This document shows positions 16,601 to 27,614 of a stretch of 64,000 bases of DNA, one piece after another (position 1 is the stretch's first letter; each line of letters starts with the position of its first letter). The position numbers and the translations under genes were made by a program. Location of the stretch: assembly GCF_009720385.1 (NCBI RefSeq), contig NZ_ML769306.1, positions 60,995-124,994 on the forward strand. Direction: 5' to 3'. The notes under the pieces were generated by a model. The model saw only the letters and a program-made list of their open reading frames with translations, was not told the origin of the DNA and ran no database searches. This stretch comes from Catellatospora vulcania (lineage in GTDB: Bacteria > Actinomycetota > Actinomycetes > Mycobacteriales > Micromonosporaceae).

Positions 16601-16620
16601 ACATGTGACGTCTTATGTCG
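16601..16620. promoter_or_regulatory. GntR/FadR-type site upstream of the GH95 gene
   Basis: The site acatgtgacgtcttatgtcg has GACAT/ATGTC flanks around a GACGTC core and resembles the sites at 37906, 43838, 46127, 47187 and 51666. It lies about 390 bp before the GH95 ATG. The 510-bp stretch 16500-17009 holds no other supported feature, so a long leader is implied. Confidence 0.6.
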
Positions 16621-17009
16621 CTAACGTTTCACAGTCGCAATGCGACATGCGGCCCCGGGCAGAGGGCCGCTCTTCACAGCCGAACCCGCTGGTGAAAGCA
16701 AAACCGGGCCACCCGCGGTCGCCCGCACACCCGAACTCCCCGCCGCAGCAACGATGGGTTCCCTGTCAGCTCGGCTGTCGGGGCCCGCCGGTCGGGCGGG
16801 CCGACGTCGGCCTGCCACCGACGACGCCGCTATCACCGGAGTCCGGTCCAGGCTCCGCCTCGGCGCGGCATGCACCGCCGATGACACCCGGGTCCATCCA
16901 TGGAGCCGCCGCGGCGGCGCCAACCGGCAATGGACCATCCGTAACTGATCAGACGTGTCGAGGCCGCCGCCCGGATGGCACGACATACCGCTCCTGCTTT
17001 GGAGGACAC

Positions 17010-20000
17010 ATGACAGAGCTATCACGAAGGCGGGTACTCGGGGCTGCGGTTGCCGGAGCTGGGGCGGTGTTGGCGCCAGCGGCATGGAGCGCGACCGCCT
17101 CGGCCGGCGCGGCAGCGCCACCCCAGGTACTCGCGGCCAATGACCTTGCCCTCTGGTATGACGAAAGCGCCGGGACCGACTGGCTGCGCGCGCTGCCCAT
17201 CGGCAACGGACGCCTCGGCGCCATGGTGCACGGCAACACCGACACCGAACGGCTGCAGCTCAACGAGGACACGGTGTGGGCCGGCGGCCCGCACGACTAC
17301 AGCAACCCGCAAGGCGCCGGCGCTCTGGCGGAGATCCGGCGCTTGGTCTTCGCCAACCAGTGGAGCCAGGCCCAGAGCATGATCGACCAGAACATGCTCG
17401 GCCGGCCCGCCGGTCAGCTGGCTTACCAGACGATCGGCAACCTGAACCTGGTCTTTCCGGCAGGAACGTCGTCGCAGTACAGCCGCCACCTGGACCTGAC
17501 CACCGCCACCACCACGGTCTCCTACACGCAGAACGGTGTCCGGTATCAGCGTGAGGCCTTCGCCAGCGCGCCGGACCAGGTCGTCGCCGTGCGCCTGACG
17601 GCTGACAGGCCGGGGTCCATCTCGTTCACGGCCTCATACTCCAGCCCGCAGCGCGTCACCATGTCCAGCCCGGACAGCACGACGATCGCGGTGGACGGCC
17701 GGTCCGGAGACCAACGAGGTGTCGCCGGTTCGGTGCGTTTCGTCGCGCTGGCCAAGGCGATCGCCACCGGAGGCAGCACCAGCAGTTCGGGCGGCACCCT
17801 GCGGGTGACCAACGCCGACAGCGTGACACTGCTGATCTCCATCGGGTCCAGTTACGTCAACTACGCCAACGTCAGCGGCGACTACCTGGGTATCGCCCGC
17901 GCCCGGCTGAACGCGGCACAGGCAACGGCCTATGACACGCTGCGCAGCCGGCACGTGGCCGACTACCAGGCGCTGTTCGGGCGGGTCACCCTCGACCTGG
18001 GCCGCACTTCAGCGGCAGACCAGACCACCGATGTCCGGATCGCCCAGCACAACTCGGTCAGCGACCCGCAGTTCTCCACGCTGCTCTTCCAGTACGGCAG
18101 ATATCTGCTGATCTCGTCCTCGCGGCCAGGCACCCAGCCGGCCAACCTGCAGGGCATCTGGAACGACTCACTGACCCCGGCGTGGGAGTCGAAGTACACG
18201 CTCAACGCGAACCTGCCGATGAACTACTGGCATGCCGACACCACCAACCTGGCGGAGTGCTTCGAGCCCGTATTCCGGATGATCAACGACCTCACGGTCA
18301 CCGGCGCCCGGGTGGCACAGGTGGAGTACGGAGCCGGCGGCTGGGTGACCCACCACAACACCGACGCCTGGCGGGGCGCCTCGGTGGTGGACTTCGCGGC
18401 GGCCGGCATGTGGCAGACCGGTGGCGCCTGGCTGGCCACCATGATCTGGGATCACTACCTGTTCACCGGCGACACCACCTTCCTGCAGCAGAACTACCCG
18501 GCGATGAAGGGCGCCGCACAATTCTTCCTGGACACCCTGGTTCAGGAGCCGACCCTGGGATTCCTGGTCACCAACCCGTCGAACTCCCCCGAGCTGAACC
18601 ATCACTCCGGCGTCAGCGTGTGCGCCGGTCCCACCATGGACAACCAGATTCTGCGTGACCTGTTCAACGGGGTGGCCCAGGCCGGCCAGGTGCTCGGCGT
18701 GGACAGCGACTTCCGGACCAGGGTCCTGGCCACCAGGGACCGGCTGCCCACCACGCGCGTCGGCTCCCGCGGCAACATCATGGAGTGGCTGCAGGACTGG
18801 GTGGAAACCGAGCAGTACCACCGGCACGTCTCCCACCTCTACGGCCTGCACCCCAGCAACCAGATCACCAAGCGAGGCACGCCGGCTCTCCACAACGCGG
18901 CACGGCGGACCCTCGAGCTTCGCGGCGACGACGGCACCGGATGGTCGCTCGCCTGGAAAATCAACTACTGGGCACGGCTGGAAGAAGGCGCCCGCGCCTA
19001 CAACCTCATCCGCCTGCTCGTACGGACCGACCGGCTGGCGCCGAACATGTTCGACCTGCACCCGCCGTTCCAGATCGACGGCAACTTCGGCGCCACCTCC
19101 GGCATCGCCGAAATGCTGCTGCAGAGCCACAACAACGAGCTGCACGTGCTGCCCGCACTTCCGTCGGCCTGGCCCAGCGGCAAGGTGACGGGCCTGCGCG
19201 GCCGCGGCGGGTACACCGTGGATGCGACGTGGAGCGTGAGCCAGGCCGACGAGATCGTCATCAAGGCCGACCGCGCCGGCACCGTCAAGCTGCGCAGCCG
19301 CGCCCTGACCGGAACCGTTCAAGTCGTCGACACCACCACCGGAAGCGCCGTCACGCCGACCAGACCGGAAACCGACGTCCTCGCCTTCACCACCCAGGCC
19401 GGACACACCTACAAGGTGACCGTGACCCAGAAGGCCGTCGACGGGGCGACCGTGTACGCCGAGGTTAACTATGCCGGGGCCGGCGCGGCGCTCGCGCCGG
19501 GCGACTATTCAGCCGCTGCGCTGCAGTCGCGGGGCATCGGCCTGCGGGCCATCTCCTCGGTGCGCGTCTCCTCGGGATACCAGGTCATCGGCTACGCCGG
19601 CGACGGCTTCACGGGCACCAGCTGGACCATTCCGGCCGACAACGCCGACCTGCGCAACACCGGCAACAACGACGCCATCGCCTCATTGAAAGTCGTGACG
19701 GCGACCAGCCCGATCCCGACGGGATACGTGCGGATCGCCAACGGCACGACCGGACTGGTGCTCGACAGTGGGGGCAATGTCGCGTCGGGTGCGAACGTGA
19801 AGCAGTGGAACTGGGACGGATCGACGAACCTGCAGTGGCAGTTCGTCGATCTGGGCAGTGGCTGGTACCGGATCGTCAACCGCACCAACGGGATGGTCGC
19901 CGACAGCTGGGGCAACGCCGCCAACGGGGCGCCGTGCCGGCAGAACGCCTGGAACGGCGGAGTCAACCAGCAGTGGCGGCTCAACTCGACGGGCAACGGC

Positions 20001-20132
20001 CGCTACCAGATCATCAACCGCGGCACGAACACCGCGCTGGACGGTGCGGGCAACACGACGGCCGGGTCCGTCTGCGCAATGTGGGCGCCCAACTCCAACA
20101 CCAACAACCAATGGACCATCGTGGCAGTCTGA
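17010..20132 (+). CDS. Secreted GH95 alpha-L-fucosidase with crystallin-like and ricin-B-like C-terminal domains
   Basis: GGAGG at 17001-17005 precedes the ATG, giving 1040 residues. A twin-arginine-like signal (SRRRVLGAAVAGAGAVLAP) comes first. The GH95 catalytic region runs from about residue 45 to 790: N-terminal beta domain LPIGNGRLGAMVHGN and LQLNEDTVWAGGP, then the (alpha/alpha)6 barrel with NANLPMNYW (the Asn pair that activates water in family members), TNPSNSPEL (candidate acid) and PFQIDGNFGATSG (conserved Asp). A beta/gamma-crystallin-like segment (VYAEVNYAGAG to NDAIASLKV) and a ricin-B-like domain with QxW repeats (NLQWQF, NQQWRL, NNQWTI) follow. GH95 removes terminal alpha-1,2-L-fucose, for example from xyloglucan; some members act on L-galactose. 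The GntR-type site links it to the catabolic island. Confidence 0.9.
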   Translation: MTELSRRRVLGAAVAGAGAVLAPAAWSATASAGAAAPPQVLAANDLALWYDESAGTDWLRALPIGNGRLGAMVHGNTDTERLQLNEDTVWAGGPHDYSNPQGAGALAEIRRLVFANQWSQAQSMIDQNMLGRPAGQLAYQTIGNLNLVFPAGTSSQYSRHLDLTTATTTVSYTQNGVRYQREAFASAPDQVVAVRLTADRPGSISFTASYSSPQRVTMSSPDSTTIAVDGRSGDQRGVAGSVRFVALAKAIATGGSTSSSGGTLRVTNADSVTLLISIGSSYVNYANVSGDYLGIARARLNAAQATAYDTLRSRHVADYQALFGRVTLDLGRTSAADQTTDVRIAQHNSVSDPQFSTLLFQYGRYLLISSSRPGTQPANLQGIWNDSLTPAWESKYTLNANLPMNYWHADTTNLAECFEPVFRMINDLTVTGARVAQVEYGAGGWVTHHNTDAWRGASVVDFAAAGMWQTGGAWLATMIWDHYLFTGDTTFLQQNYPAMKGAAQFFLDTLVQEPTLGFLVTNPSNSPELNHHSGVSVCAGPTMDNQILRDLFNGVAQAGQVLGVDSDFRTRVLATRDRLPTTRVGSRGNIMEWLQDWVETEQYHRHVSHLYGLHPSNQITKRGTPALHNAARRTLELRGDDGTGWSLAWKINYWARLEEGARAYNLIRLLVRTDRLAPNMFDLHPPFQIDGNFGATSGIAEMLLQSHNNELHVLPALPSAWPSGKVTGLRGRGGYTVDATWSVSQADEIVIKADRAGTVKLRSRALTGTVQVVDTTTGSAVTPTRPETDVLAFTTQAGHTYKVTVTQKAVDGATVYAEVNYAGAGAALAPGDYSAAALQSRGIGLRAISSVRVSSGYQVIGYAGDGFTGTSWTIPADNADLRNTGNNDAIASLKVVTATSPIPTGYVRIANGTTGLVLDSGGNVASGANVKQWNWDGSTNLQWQFVDLGSGWYRIVNRTNGMVADSWGNAANGAPCRQNAWNGGVNQQWRLNSTGNGRYQIINRGTNTALDGAGNTTAGSVCAMWAPNSNTNNQWTIVAV

Positions 20133-20163
20133 CCCCGACGAACCGGTAATGCTCGGGCCGGAT

Positions 20164-20200
20164 GGCTGCCTGGCGTGGGTGCGCACCGCGTCAGGCAGCC
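20164..20200 (+). terminator. Stem-loop after GH95
   Basis: A 9-bp stem (ggctgcctg 20164-20172 with 20192-20200) lies 31 nt past the GH95 stop. A second, stronger hairpin follows at 20399. Confidence 0.5.
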
Positions 20201-20316
20201 GCTCAGCACGCCACGGATGCTGCGCGAGCAGTCGTGCCCACAAGCCTCGCCAGCGCACCGGGCCGCACGAGATCCGTCTGGAACTCGACGCCACCCACCC
20301 CCGCCAGCACAGTTTG

Positions 20317-20334
20317 TATGACGTCTGACGTCTA
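20317..20334. promoter_or_regulatory. GntR-type repeat between convergent genes
   Basis: The site tatgacgtctgacgtcta holds two GACGTC units. Its 14-nt core tgacgtctgacgtc recurs exactly at 37766-37779. No gene start lies next to it, so it may be a relic promoter. Confidence 0.45.
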
Positions 20335-20398
20335 CGAACGTCGTTCAGTGCTCGCCGCCGCCTCCCTCGACCTGATCCTCCTGGCGGACGGCCCCGAA

Positions 20399-20434
20399 GG
20401 GCGTGTCCGGTGCCTGCCGACACCGGACACGCCC
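20399..20434. terminator. Bidirectional terminator between GH95 and the GH10-GH62 gene
   Basis: A perfect 14-bp stem (20399-20412 with 20421-20434, 8-nt loop) between two convergent genes. Apart from the stem-loop at 20164 and the repeat at 20317, nothing else is seen in 20133-20475. Confidence 0.75.
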
Positions 20435-20475
20435 GAGCGATCAGCGAACGGGGTGGTGGCTCAGTAGCCCATCCC

Positions 20476-22962
<2,487 letters not shown>

Positions 22963-23007
22963 TTAGCAGCGTCGATGCTGCCACCACACTCATGTTTCAG
23001 GCAATGA

Positions 23008-23029
23008 CTTTCGGAAAACTTCCGGAAAC
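23008..23029. promoter_or_regulatory. Xylan-type inverted repeat upstream of the GH10-GH62 gene
   Basis: The stretch contains tttcggaa-aac-ttccggaaa, an imperfect inverted repeat about 115 bp before the GTG. Related sites precede the second GH10 gene (57822-57841) and the feruloyl-esterase-like gene (58018-58036). Confidence 0.55.
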
Positions 23030-23187
23030 AGATCTTGCACAGGAAGGCAGATAAGTGCAGGTGGATAGGGATTAGACACGAGGGAAGCACTGAACGTGGC
23101 ACCGCTACTCGGGATGCGGCTGGCGAAAATTCCGCGACCGTGTGACACCGAGCTTCATAACAGTTTTCGGTAGCTCCATTGCGGACT

Positions 23188-23245
23188 GGCGCCGGCAGCT
23201 TCTGGGACTGCAACGGCCAGGACAACCGGCAATGCAGCACCGGCG
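23188..23245 (+). pseudogene. Fossil CBM13/ricin-B fragment
   Basis: On the plus strand this stretch encodes AGSFWDCNGQDNRQ, which aligns with the [11 protein letters not shown] repeat core of the CBM13 modules elsewhere in the window. It has no signal peptide, no full module and no start. It is a scrap of a lost ricin-domain gene between the GH10 promoter and the frameshifted hydrolase. Confidence 0.6.
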
Positions 23246-23277
23246 GCGGAACGCGGGTCGGCGTGGCGCCGCTGGTG

Positions 23278-24037
23278 TCAGACGAGGCTGTCGGCGCCAG
23301 GGCCACCGAGGTGCCGGACGAAGAACCGGATCGAGCTGTCGATCTCGAAGGACGGGACTCGGAAGTGGCTGCCGGGGTTGGCGTGCAGGGTCTTCTCAGC
23401 GGAGCCGAGTGCGGCGAACAGCTTCATGACGGAGTCCCGTGGATTGCCTTCATCGTCCCACTGCAGCACGAACTCGACCGGGATCGTGATCCGCGCCGCG
23501 GTGTCGGTGAGCCAGTCGCTGCCGATGAGGCCGAGGACCGCGGCCGTGATCCGGGGTTCGGCCGCGATGAGGCGTATGCCCATCTCGCCGGCCTGGGACA
23601 GGCCGTAGTACCCGACGGGTCGGCTGTCACCGACGGGGTCCAGTCTCTGGAGCGCGTCCAGGGTGGTCTGCCAGTCGGGTATGAGCTGCGACGCCACGGT
23701 TTCGTTGAGGGCGGGCCACGCCGGGCCGAGGGGCTCGCCCGCAGTCTCTCGTTCCTGGATGAGCTCGACGGAGCCGCCGGATCTCGGAGTGGTCCGGCCT
23801 GTCACGGGTGCCCGGCGCATCGATCGCGGCGACCGCGAAACCGCACGAGGCGACGTAGGGAAAGGCCCGGGAGACGACCTCCCACCCCTTCTTGTGCTGG
23901 CCGCCGCAGTGCCCGACCAAGACCAGCGGACGCGGACCGGAGCCCTCGGCGGGCGTCCAGAGCACCCCGGGGATTTCCCCGATACTGAACCGCTGCTCGC
24001 GGATCCCGTCAGCGACGGTTTCTGAGGTGATGCGCAC
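23278..24037 (-). pseudogene. Frameshifted alpha/beta hydrolase (dienelactone hydrolase-like)
   Basis: The N-terminal half, from a GTG near 24035-24037, encodes RFSIGEIPGVLWTPAEG, then PLVLVGHCGGQHKKGWE and FAVAAIDAPG. The C-terminal half continues in another frame from about 23815 with RRAPVTGRTTPRSG, the nucleophile elbow GYYGLSQAGEMG, an acid region (VLQWDDEGNPRD) and the His region HANPGSHFRVP. The two halves make one ordinary alpha/beta hydrolase with a frameshift near 23805-23830, just after the oxyanion strand. Each frame alone lacks part of the fold. A sequencing error or programmed shift is possible, but decay is the simplest reading. Confidence 0.75.
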
Positions 24038-24280
24038 AGCAGGATTACATCGGCATCCCCGCTGACACGGCGAGTCGGTTATCCGGGGCTCGGCGGGCGC
24101 CGCTGTCGCGGGACGCCGGTCACGGGCATCTGTCCGGCAACCTCTGGCCACCGTTATACCATTGATTCGGCGAATCCACACTTATCGGACATAGATACTG
24201 GTATCGCAGAGCTGGCCAGCGGCCGGGCGCCGTCGGCGGTCATGGGTTCGTCACCGCACCGATGCACCTTGGAGGAACGT

Positions 24281-25153
24281 ATGGTTCCCGTACGGCATCT
24301 GACCGCGACCATCGACGGACAGCAGCTGTTCTACCGTGAGGCCGGTCCGGCCGACGCACCGACGCTGGTGCTCCTGCACGGATTCCCGACCAGTTCGCAC
24401 ATGTTCCGCAACCTGATCCCCGCGCTGGCGGACCGCTACCACGTCATCGCACCCGACCACCTGGGCTACGGCCAGTCCGCACAACCGCCGGTGACGGAGT
24501 TCGACTACACCTTCGACGCCCTGGGCAGCCTCACCGCCGGGCTGCTCGACCACATCGGCGTCGACACGTTCGCGATATACGTCCACGACTACGGCGCGCC
24601 CATCGGCTGGCGCCTGGCGATGCGCACGCCCGACAAGGTGACCGCGATCATCACCCAGAGCGGCAACGCCTACCTGGAAGGCTTCGTCGAGCCCTTCTGG
24701 AAAGGCCTGTTCGCCTACGCCCAAGCACCCAGCGCCGAGACGGAGCCGGCTGCGCGCAAGGTGCTGACCCTGGACGCCACCCGCTGGCAGTACCTCAACG
24801 GCGCAGCCGACCCCAGCCTCGTCAGCCCCGACAACTGGCTCCACGACCAGACGCTGCTCGACCGGCCTGGCAACGACCTGATCCAGTTGAAGCTCTTCCA
24901 TGACTACCCGACCAACATCGACGGGTACCCGAAGCTGCAGGAGTACTTCCGCAGCAGCCAGGTGCCCCTGTTGGCGGTCTGGGGCGCCAACGACGCGATC
25001 TTCGGACCTGACGGCGCACGCGCATTTCAGCGCGACCTGCCCGACGCCGACATCCACCTGCTCGACGCGGGACACTTCGCGCTCGAGACCCACCTCGACG
25101 CCATCACCGGCTACATCCGCGGCTTCCTCGGCACCGTACCGGCCAAGAACTGA
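24281..25153 (+). CDS. Alpha/beta hydrolase, haloalkane dehalogenase/epoxide hydrolase-like
   Basis: GGAGG at 24271-24275 precedes the ATG, giving 290 residues. The fold has the oxyanion motif LLHGFPTSSHMFR, PDHLGYGQS, the nucleophile elbow VHDYGAPIGW in which Asp rather than Ser is the nucleophile, cap-domain helices, the acid near WGANDAIF, and the catalytic His in DAGHFALE. An Asp nucleophile is typical of haloalkane dehalogenases and epoxide hydrolases. The two halide-stabilising residues of true dehalogenases cannot be confirmed by eye, so the substrate stays open. It is monocistronic. Confidence 0.82.
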   Translation: MVPVRHLTATIDGQQLFYREAGPADAPTLVLLHGFPTSSHMFRNLIPALADRYHVIAPDHLGYGQSAQPPVTEFDYTFDALGSLTAGLLDHIGVDTFAIYVHDYGAPIGWRLAMRTPDKVTAIITQSGNAYLEGFVEPFWKGLFAYAQAPSAETEPAARKVLTLDATRWQYLNGAADPSLVSPDNWLHDQTLLDRPGNDLIQLKLFHDYPTNIDGYPKLQEYFRSSQVPLLAVWGANDAIFGPDGARAFQRDLPDADIHLLDAGHFALETHLDAITGYIRGFLGTVPAKN

Positions 25154-25204
25154 GAACCTGGTGCCGCGTCGCGAACGTCGATGATCCCGAAGCCGGCCCA
25201 GGGG

Positions 25205-25759
25205 TCAAGAAACCGGCAGCGCGATGCTGTCGATCGCGGCGTCGGCGATGCGGTTCCTGGTCTGCACGTCGGCTCCTGCCTTGGCGAGCGCTTCGGGCGT
25301 CGGCTCCCCCCACGGGTCGCCTCGCTCCCCCAACGCGGGCACGGCGTGGCGGGTGTGCAGCACGCCGATGGTCGCCACCGCGGGCGTCGTCGCCGACAGC
25401 TCGAACACGTCCACCAGAGCCGGGGCGGTTCGCCAGCCGCCGGCTACCGACCGCCACCCGCTCTGGTCCGCCGCGCCGCAACCGGTCACCTGGCAGTAGA
25501 CCGCGTCCTTGTCCTGCCAGAGCAGGACCTGACGAATCCCGGCGGCCTGATGGATGGCGCTGGCGGCAACCTCGCCGAACGCGGTGCACAGCCGTGACAG
25601 TCCTTCACCGCTCAACCCGAGGCTGCGCGCCGCGACCGAGATCGCCTCGCATAGGCCATCGAGATCGCAGTTGTCCAGCAGCTTCTCTTCCACATAGATG
25701 CCGTGCAGGGTCGTGAGCCAGCAGGACCGCCGTTGTACGAAGTGTCGTGTCCACCGCAT
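25205..25759 (-). CDS. Degenerate HATPase-like (anti-sigma type) protein
   Basis: The 184-residue product aligns in pattern with the adjacent HATPase gene: DLDGLCEAISVAARSLGL and then AFGEVAASAIHQ where the neighbour has VSEIATNTLRYT. The ATP-binding N-box asparagine is missing, and the later G-boxes are not visible. It may be an inactive partner or a diverged sensor. The C-terminal half (VDVFELSATTPAVATIGV) is of unknown fold. It lies in the same direction as the active HATPase gene, 142 bp downstream of it. Confidence 0.45.
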   Translation of the reverse strand: MRWTRHFVQRRSCWLTTLHGIYVEEKLLDNCDLDGLCEAISVAARSLGLSGEGLSRLCTAFGEVAASAIHQAAGIRQVLLWQDKDAVYCQVTGCGAADQSGWRSVAGGWRTAPALVDVFELSATTPAVATIGVLHTRHAVPALGERGDPWGEPTPEALAKAGADVQTRNRIADAAIDSIALPVS

Positions 25760-25901
25760 GGCCCGCGATCACCCACAGTTAATCGCCGTAAACCATCTGC
25801 TATGTGAGCCACAGATCGCCGGCGTCCGGAGGAGGCCATTTCCTGGGCCACGCACTGCGTCGCGTGCCAGCGCGCGGAGCGGAACCGCCAAGGACGGCGG
25901 C

Positions 25902-26303
25902 TCAGAGCCGGAACATCAGCCGCCACACCGAGCAGCCCGGTCGGCTGTGGACGTAAAGGCCGTCGGAAATCTCCGCGGCGAGGTTCAGGCCCCATCCGCC
26001 GACCTCCGGCGTGGGTTCCGACTGATGGGGACGGTAGGTGCCACGGTCGGTGATCTCGCACGTCACGAACCCGTCGTCAGCCCACACGCGAAGGGTCCCC
26101 CCGTCGGGGGTGTACCGCAGGGTATTGGTCGCGATCTCGCTGACGGCCACCTCGAGAGCTGCTGCCCGCTGTGGTGTCAGCCCTCCAGCCGTCGCGGTTT
26201 CGCAGGCGATGCGCCGGATGCCGGCGAGGTCGTCCGCGGTGTCGAAGCGGGTGGTCGCCGTGTGTGCCGGTGGTGGTTTGAAGGGCTCAGCTACCTGCTG
26301 CAT
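25902..26303 (-). CDS. Anti-sigma regulatory factor (RsbW-like HATPase)
   Basis: From the ATG at 26301-26303, with a GGAGGAG ribosome binding site, the product is 133 residues, the usual size of an RsbW/SpoIIAB-type serine kinase. It has the N-box SEIATNTLRYT, G1-like CEITDRG and G2-like GGWGLNLAAE. It would bind a sigma factor or phosphorylate an STAS anti-antagonist. The STAS-containing gene at 26778 is a plausible partner, although it is divergent and about 470 bp away. The region 26304-26777 between them shows no supported gene. Confidence 0.8.
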   Translation of the reverse strand: MQQVAEPFKPPPAHTATTRFDTADDLAGIRRIACETATAGGLTPQRAAALEVAVSEIATNTLRYTPDGGTLRVWADDGFVTCEITDRGTYRPHQSEPTPEVGGWGLNLAAEISDGLYVHSRPGCSVWRLMFRL

Positions 26304-26777
26304 GGGCTCCTCCGGCCGTCCATACCAGCCGCCGGCCGTCCGCGCCGGCAACAGGGCCGGCATCGGCGGCCGCTGAAATTGCATAGCGGCGAGATCGCGT
26401 TCGAATGTTCTGTCAATCGCCTACCCAGCCGATGCCGGTGTCACGCGTACTATCACCGATCCATACGCTGCCGGCCGGTCGCCTCCTGTCGAGCAGACAT
26501 GGCTCCGACACCATCGCCATGGACACCACCTACACCGGCAGCGGCCTCCGGCCGGCGGACGTGACCCTGCGACACGCGACCCTCACCGCCGGCAACACCA
26601 CCTTCGGGGCCCCAGGCCGACATAAGCAGGCGTGACATCGGCTCCGCAGTGCGCCGTTCGCCCGTCGAACCTGGAGTCGATCGTCTCCCAGGTCGTGGTG
26701 CCAGGTGCCGTAGCCGTGGTCGATGTCCGACCCCGGCGGTGAAGGCACCGCCCTGCCGTGGCGTGATAATTTGGGCC

Positions 26778-27614
26778 GTGCGCCGATCAGGGTTCGTCGA
26801 CAGGATTGACGGCTCGGGCTGCCACGATCACATCTGCTGGGTGTTCGACACACCTGAGGAATTCCGACAGCTGGCCGGGCGGTTCCTGAGCGAAGGGCTG
26901 GCCGCCGGCCAGCAGGTCCTCTATCTGGAGGACAGGGCTCGGGAAACTGAACTCGACCATGTCGACGGATTCGGGTCCGCACGTCGTCGCGGCGCTGCCG
27001 CCGTGCAGGACCTGGGAATTTACGAAGCCGAGCTGATGGCTGATCCTGCCGCGCCGGCACGGGCCTTCGTACGAGCGTGTGAACAGGCAGTCGCTGACGG
27101 CTACACGGGTCTGCGAGTGGCCGCTGATGTCACCTCTCTGGTGCGCGACCCCACGATGGCTGCGACCTTCGCGCGCTACGAGCATCTGGTCGACACGCAC
27201 ATGGCTCGGCACCCGCTGACCGGCATGTGCGGCTTTCACCGGGCCCGATTGAGCGCAACGACCATCGCCGAACTGGCCTGCCTGCATCCGCTGGCCAGTA
27301 GCGGATCGACTCCCCTGCGGCTGTTCTCATCCGACCAGGCCGACATCTCCGCGGTGCTGGCCGGTGAGGTCGACCTCGCCGGCCGCGACCTGCTGCGCTC
27401 GGCGCTGGCCCGGATCGACCTGCCACCCGTCGGCGGGGAAGTGATCATCGATGCGCGGGAACTCAGCTTCATCGACCATCAAGGGCTGCTCGAGTGCGTC
27501 GAGCACATCCGCGGCAGGGGCGCGGCGACGGTGCTGCACCTTGCCGCCGACAGCGCCACCCGGCTGCTGCTGAATCTGCTGCGCCTGCCCGACGTGCGGG
27601 TGGTGACGGCGTGA
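26778..27614 (+). CDS. MEDS sensory domain - STAS fusion protein
   Basis: A GTG at 26778 gives 278 residues. The N-terminal 180 residues form a MEDS domain (DHICWVFDTPEEFRQLAGRF, GLAAGQQVLYLEDRA, GYTGLRVAADVTSLV), a sensor found in DcmR and RsbA-like regulators. The C-terminal 85 residues look like an STAS domain (EVIIDARELSFIDHQGLLEC, where Ser is the usual phosphorylation site). Such proteins act as anti-sigma-factor antagonists that free a sigma factor when dephosphorylated. The stop overlaps the GTG of the next gene (GTGA), so the two are translationally coupled. Confidence 0.8.
   Translation: MRRSGFVDRIDGSGCHDHICWVFDTPEEFRQLAGRFLSEGLAAGQQVLYLEDRARETELDHVDGFGSARRRGAAAVQDLGIYEAELMADPAAPARAFVRACEQAVADGYTGLRVAADVTSLVRDPTMAATFARYEHLVDTHMARHPLTGMCGFHRARLSATTIAELACLHPLASSGSTPLRLFSSDQADISAVLAGEVDLAGRDLLRSALARIDLPPVGGEVIIDARELSFIDHQGLLECVEHIRGRGAATVLHLAADSATRLLLNLLRLPDVRVVTA

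Noticed and set aside
16605..17009. In-frame upstream extension of the GH95 gene.
   Set aside because: GGAGG and a signal peptide fix the start at 17010; the extension begins within the GntR-type site.
26405..26635. Small plus-strand frame in the gap before the MEDS-STAS gene.
   Set aside because: No ribosome binding site, no motif, and it does not resemble neighbouring coding regions.
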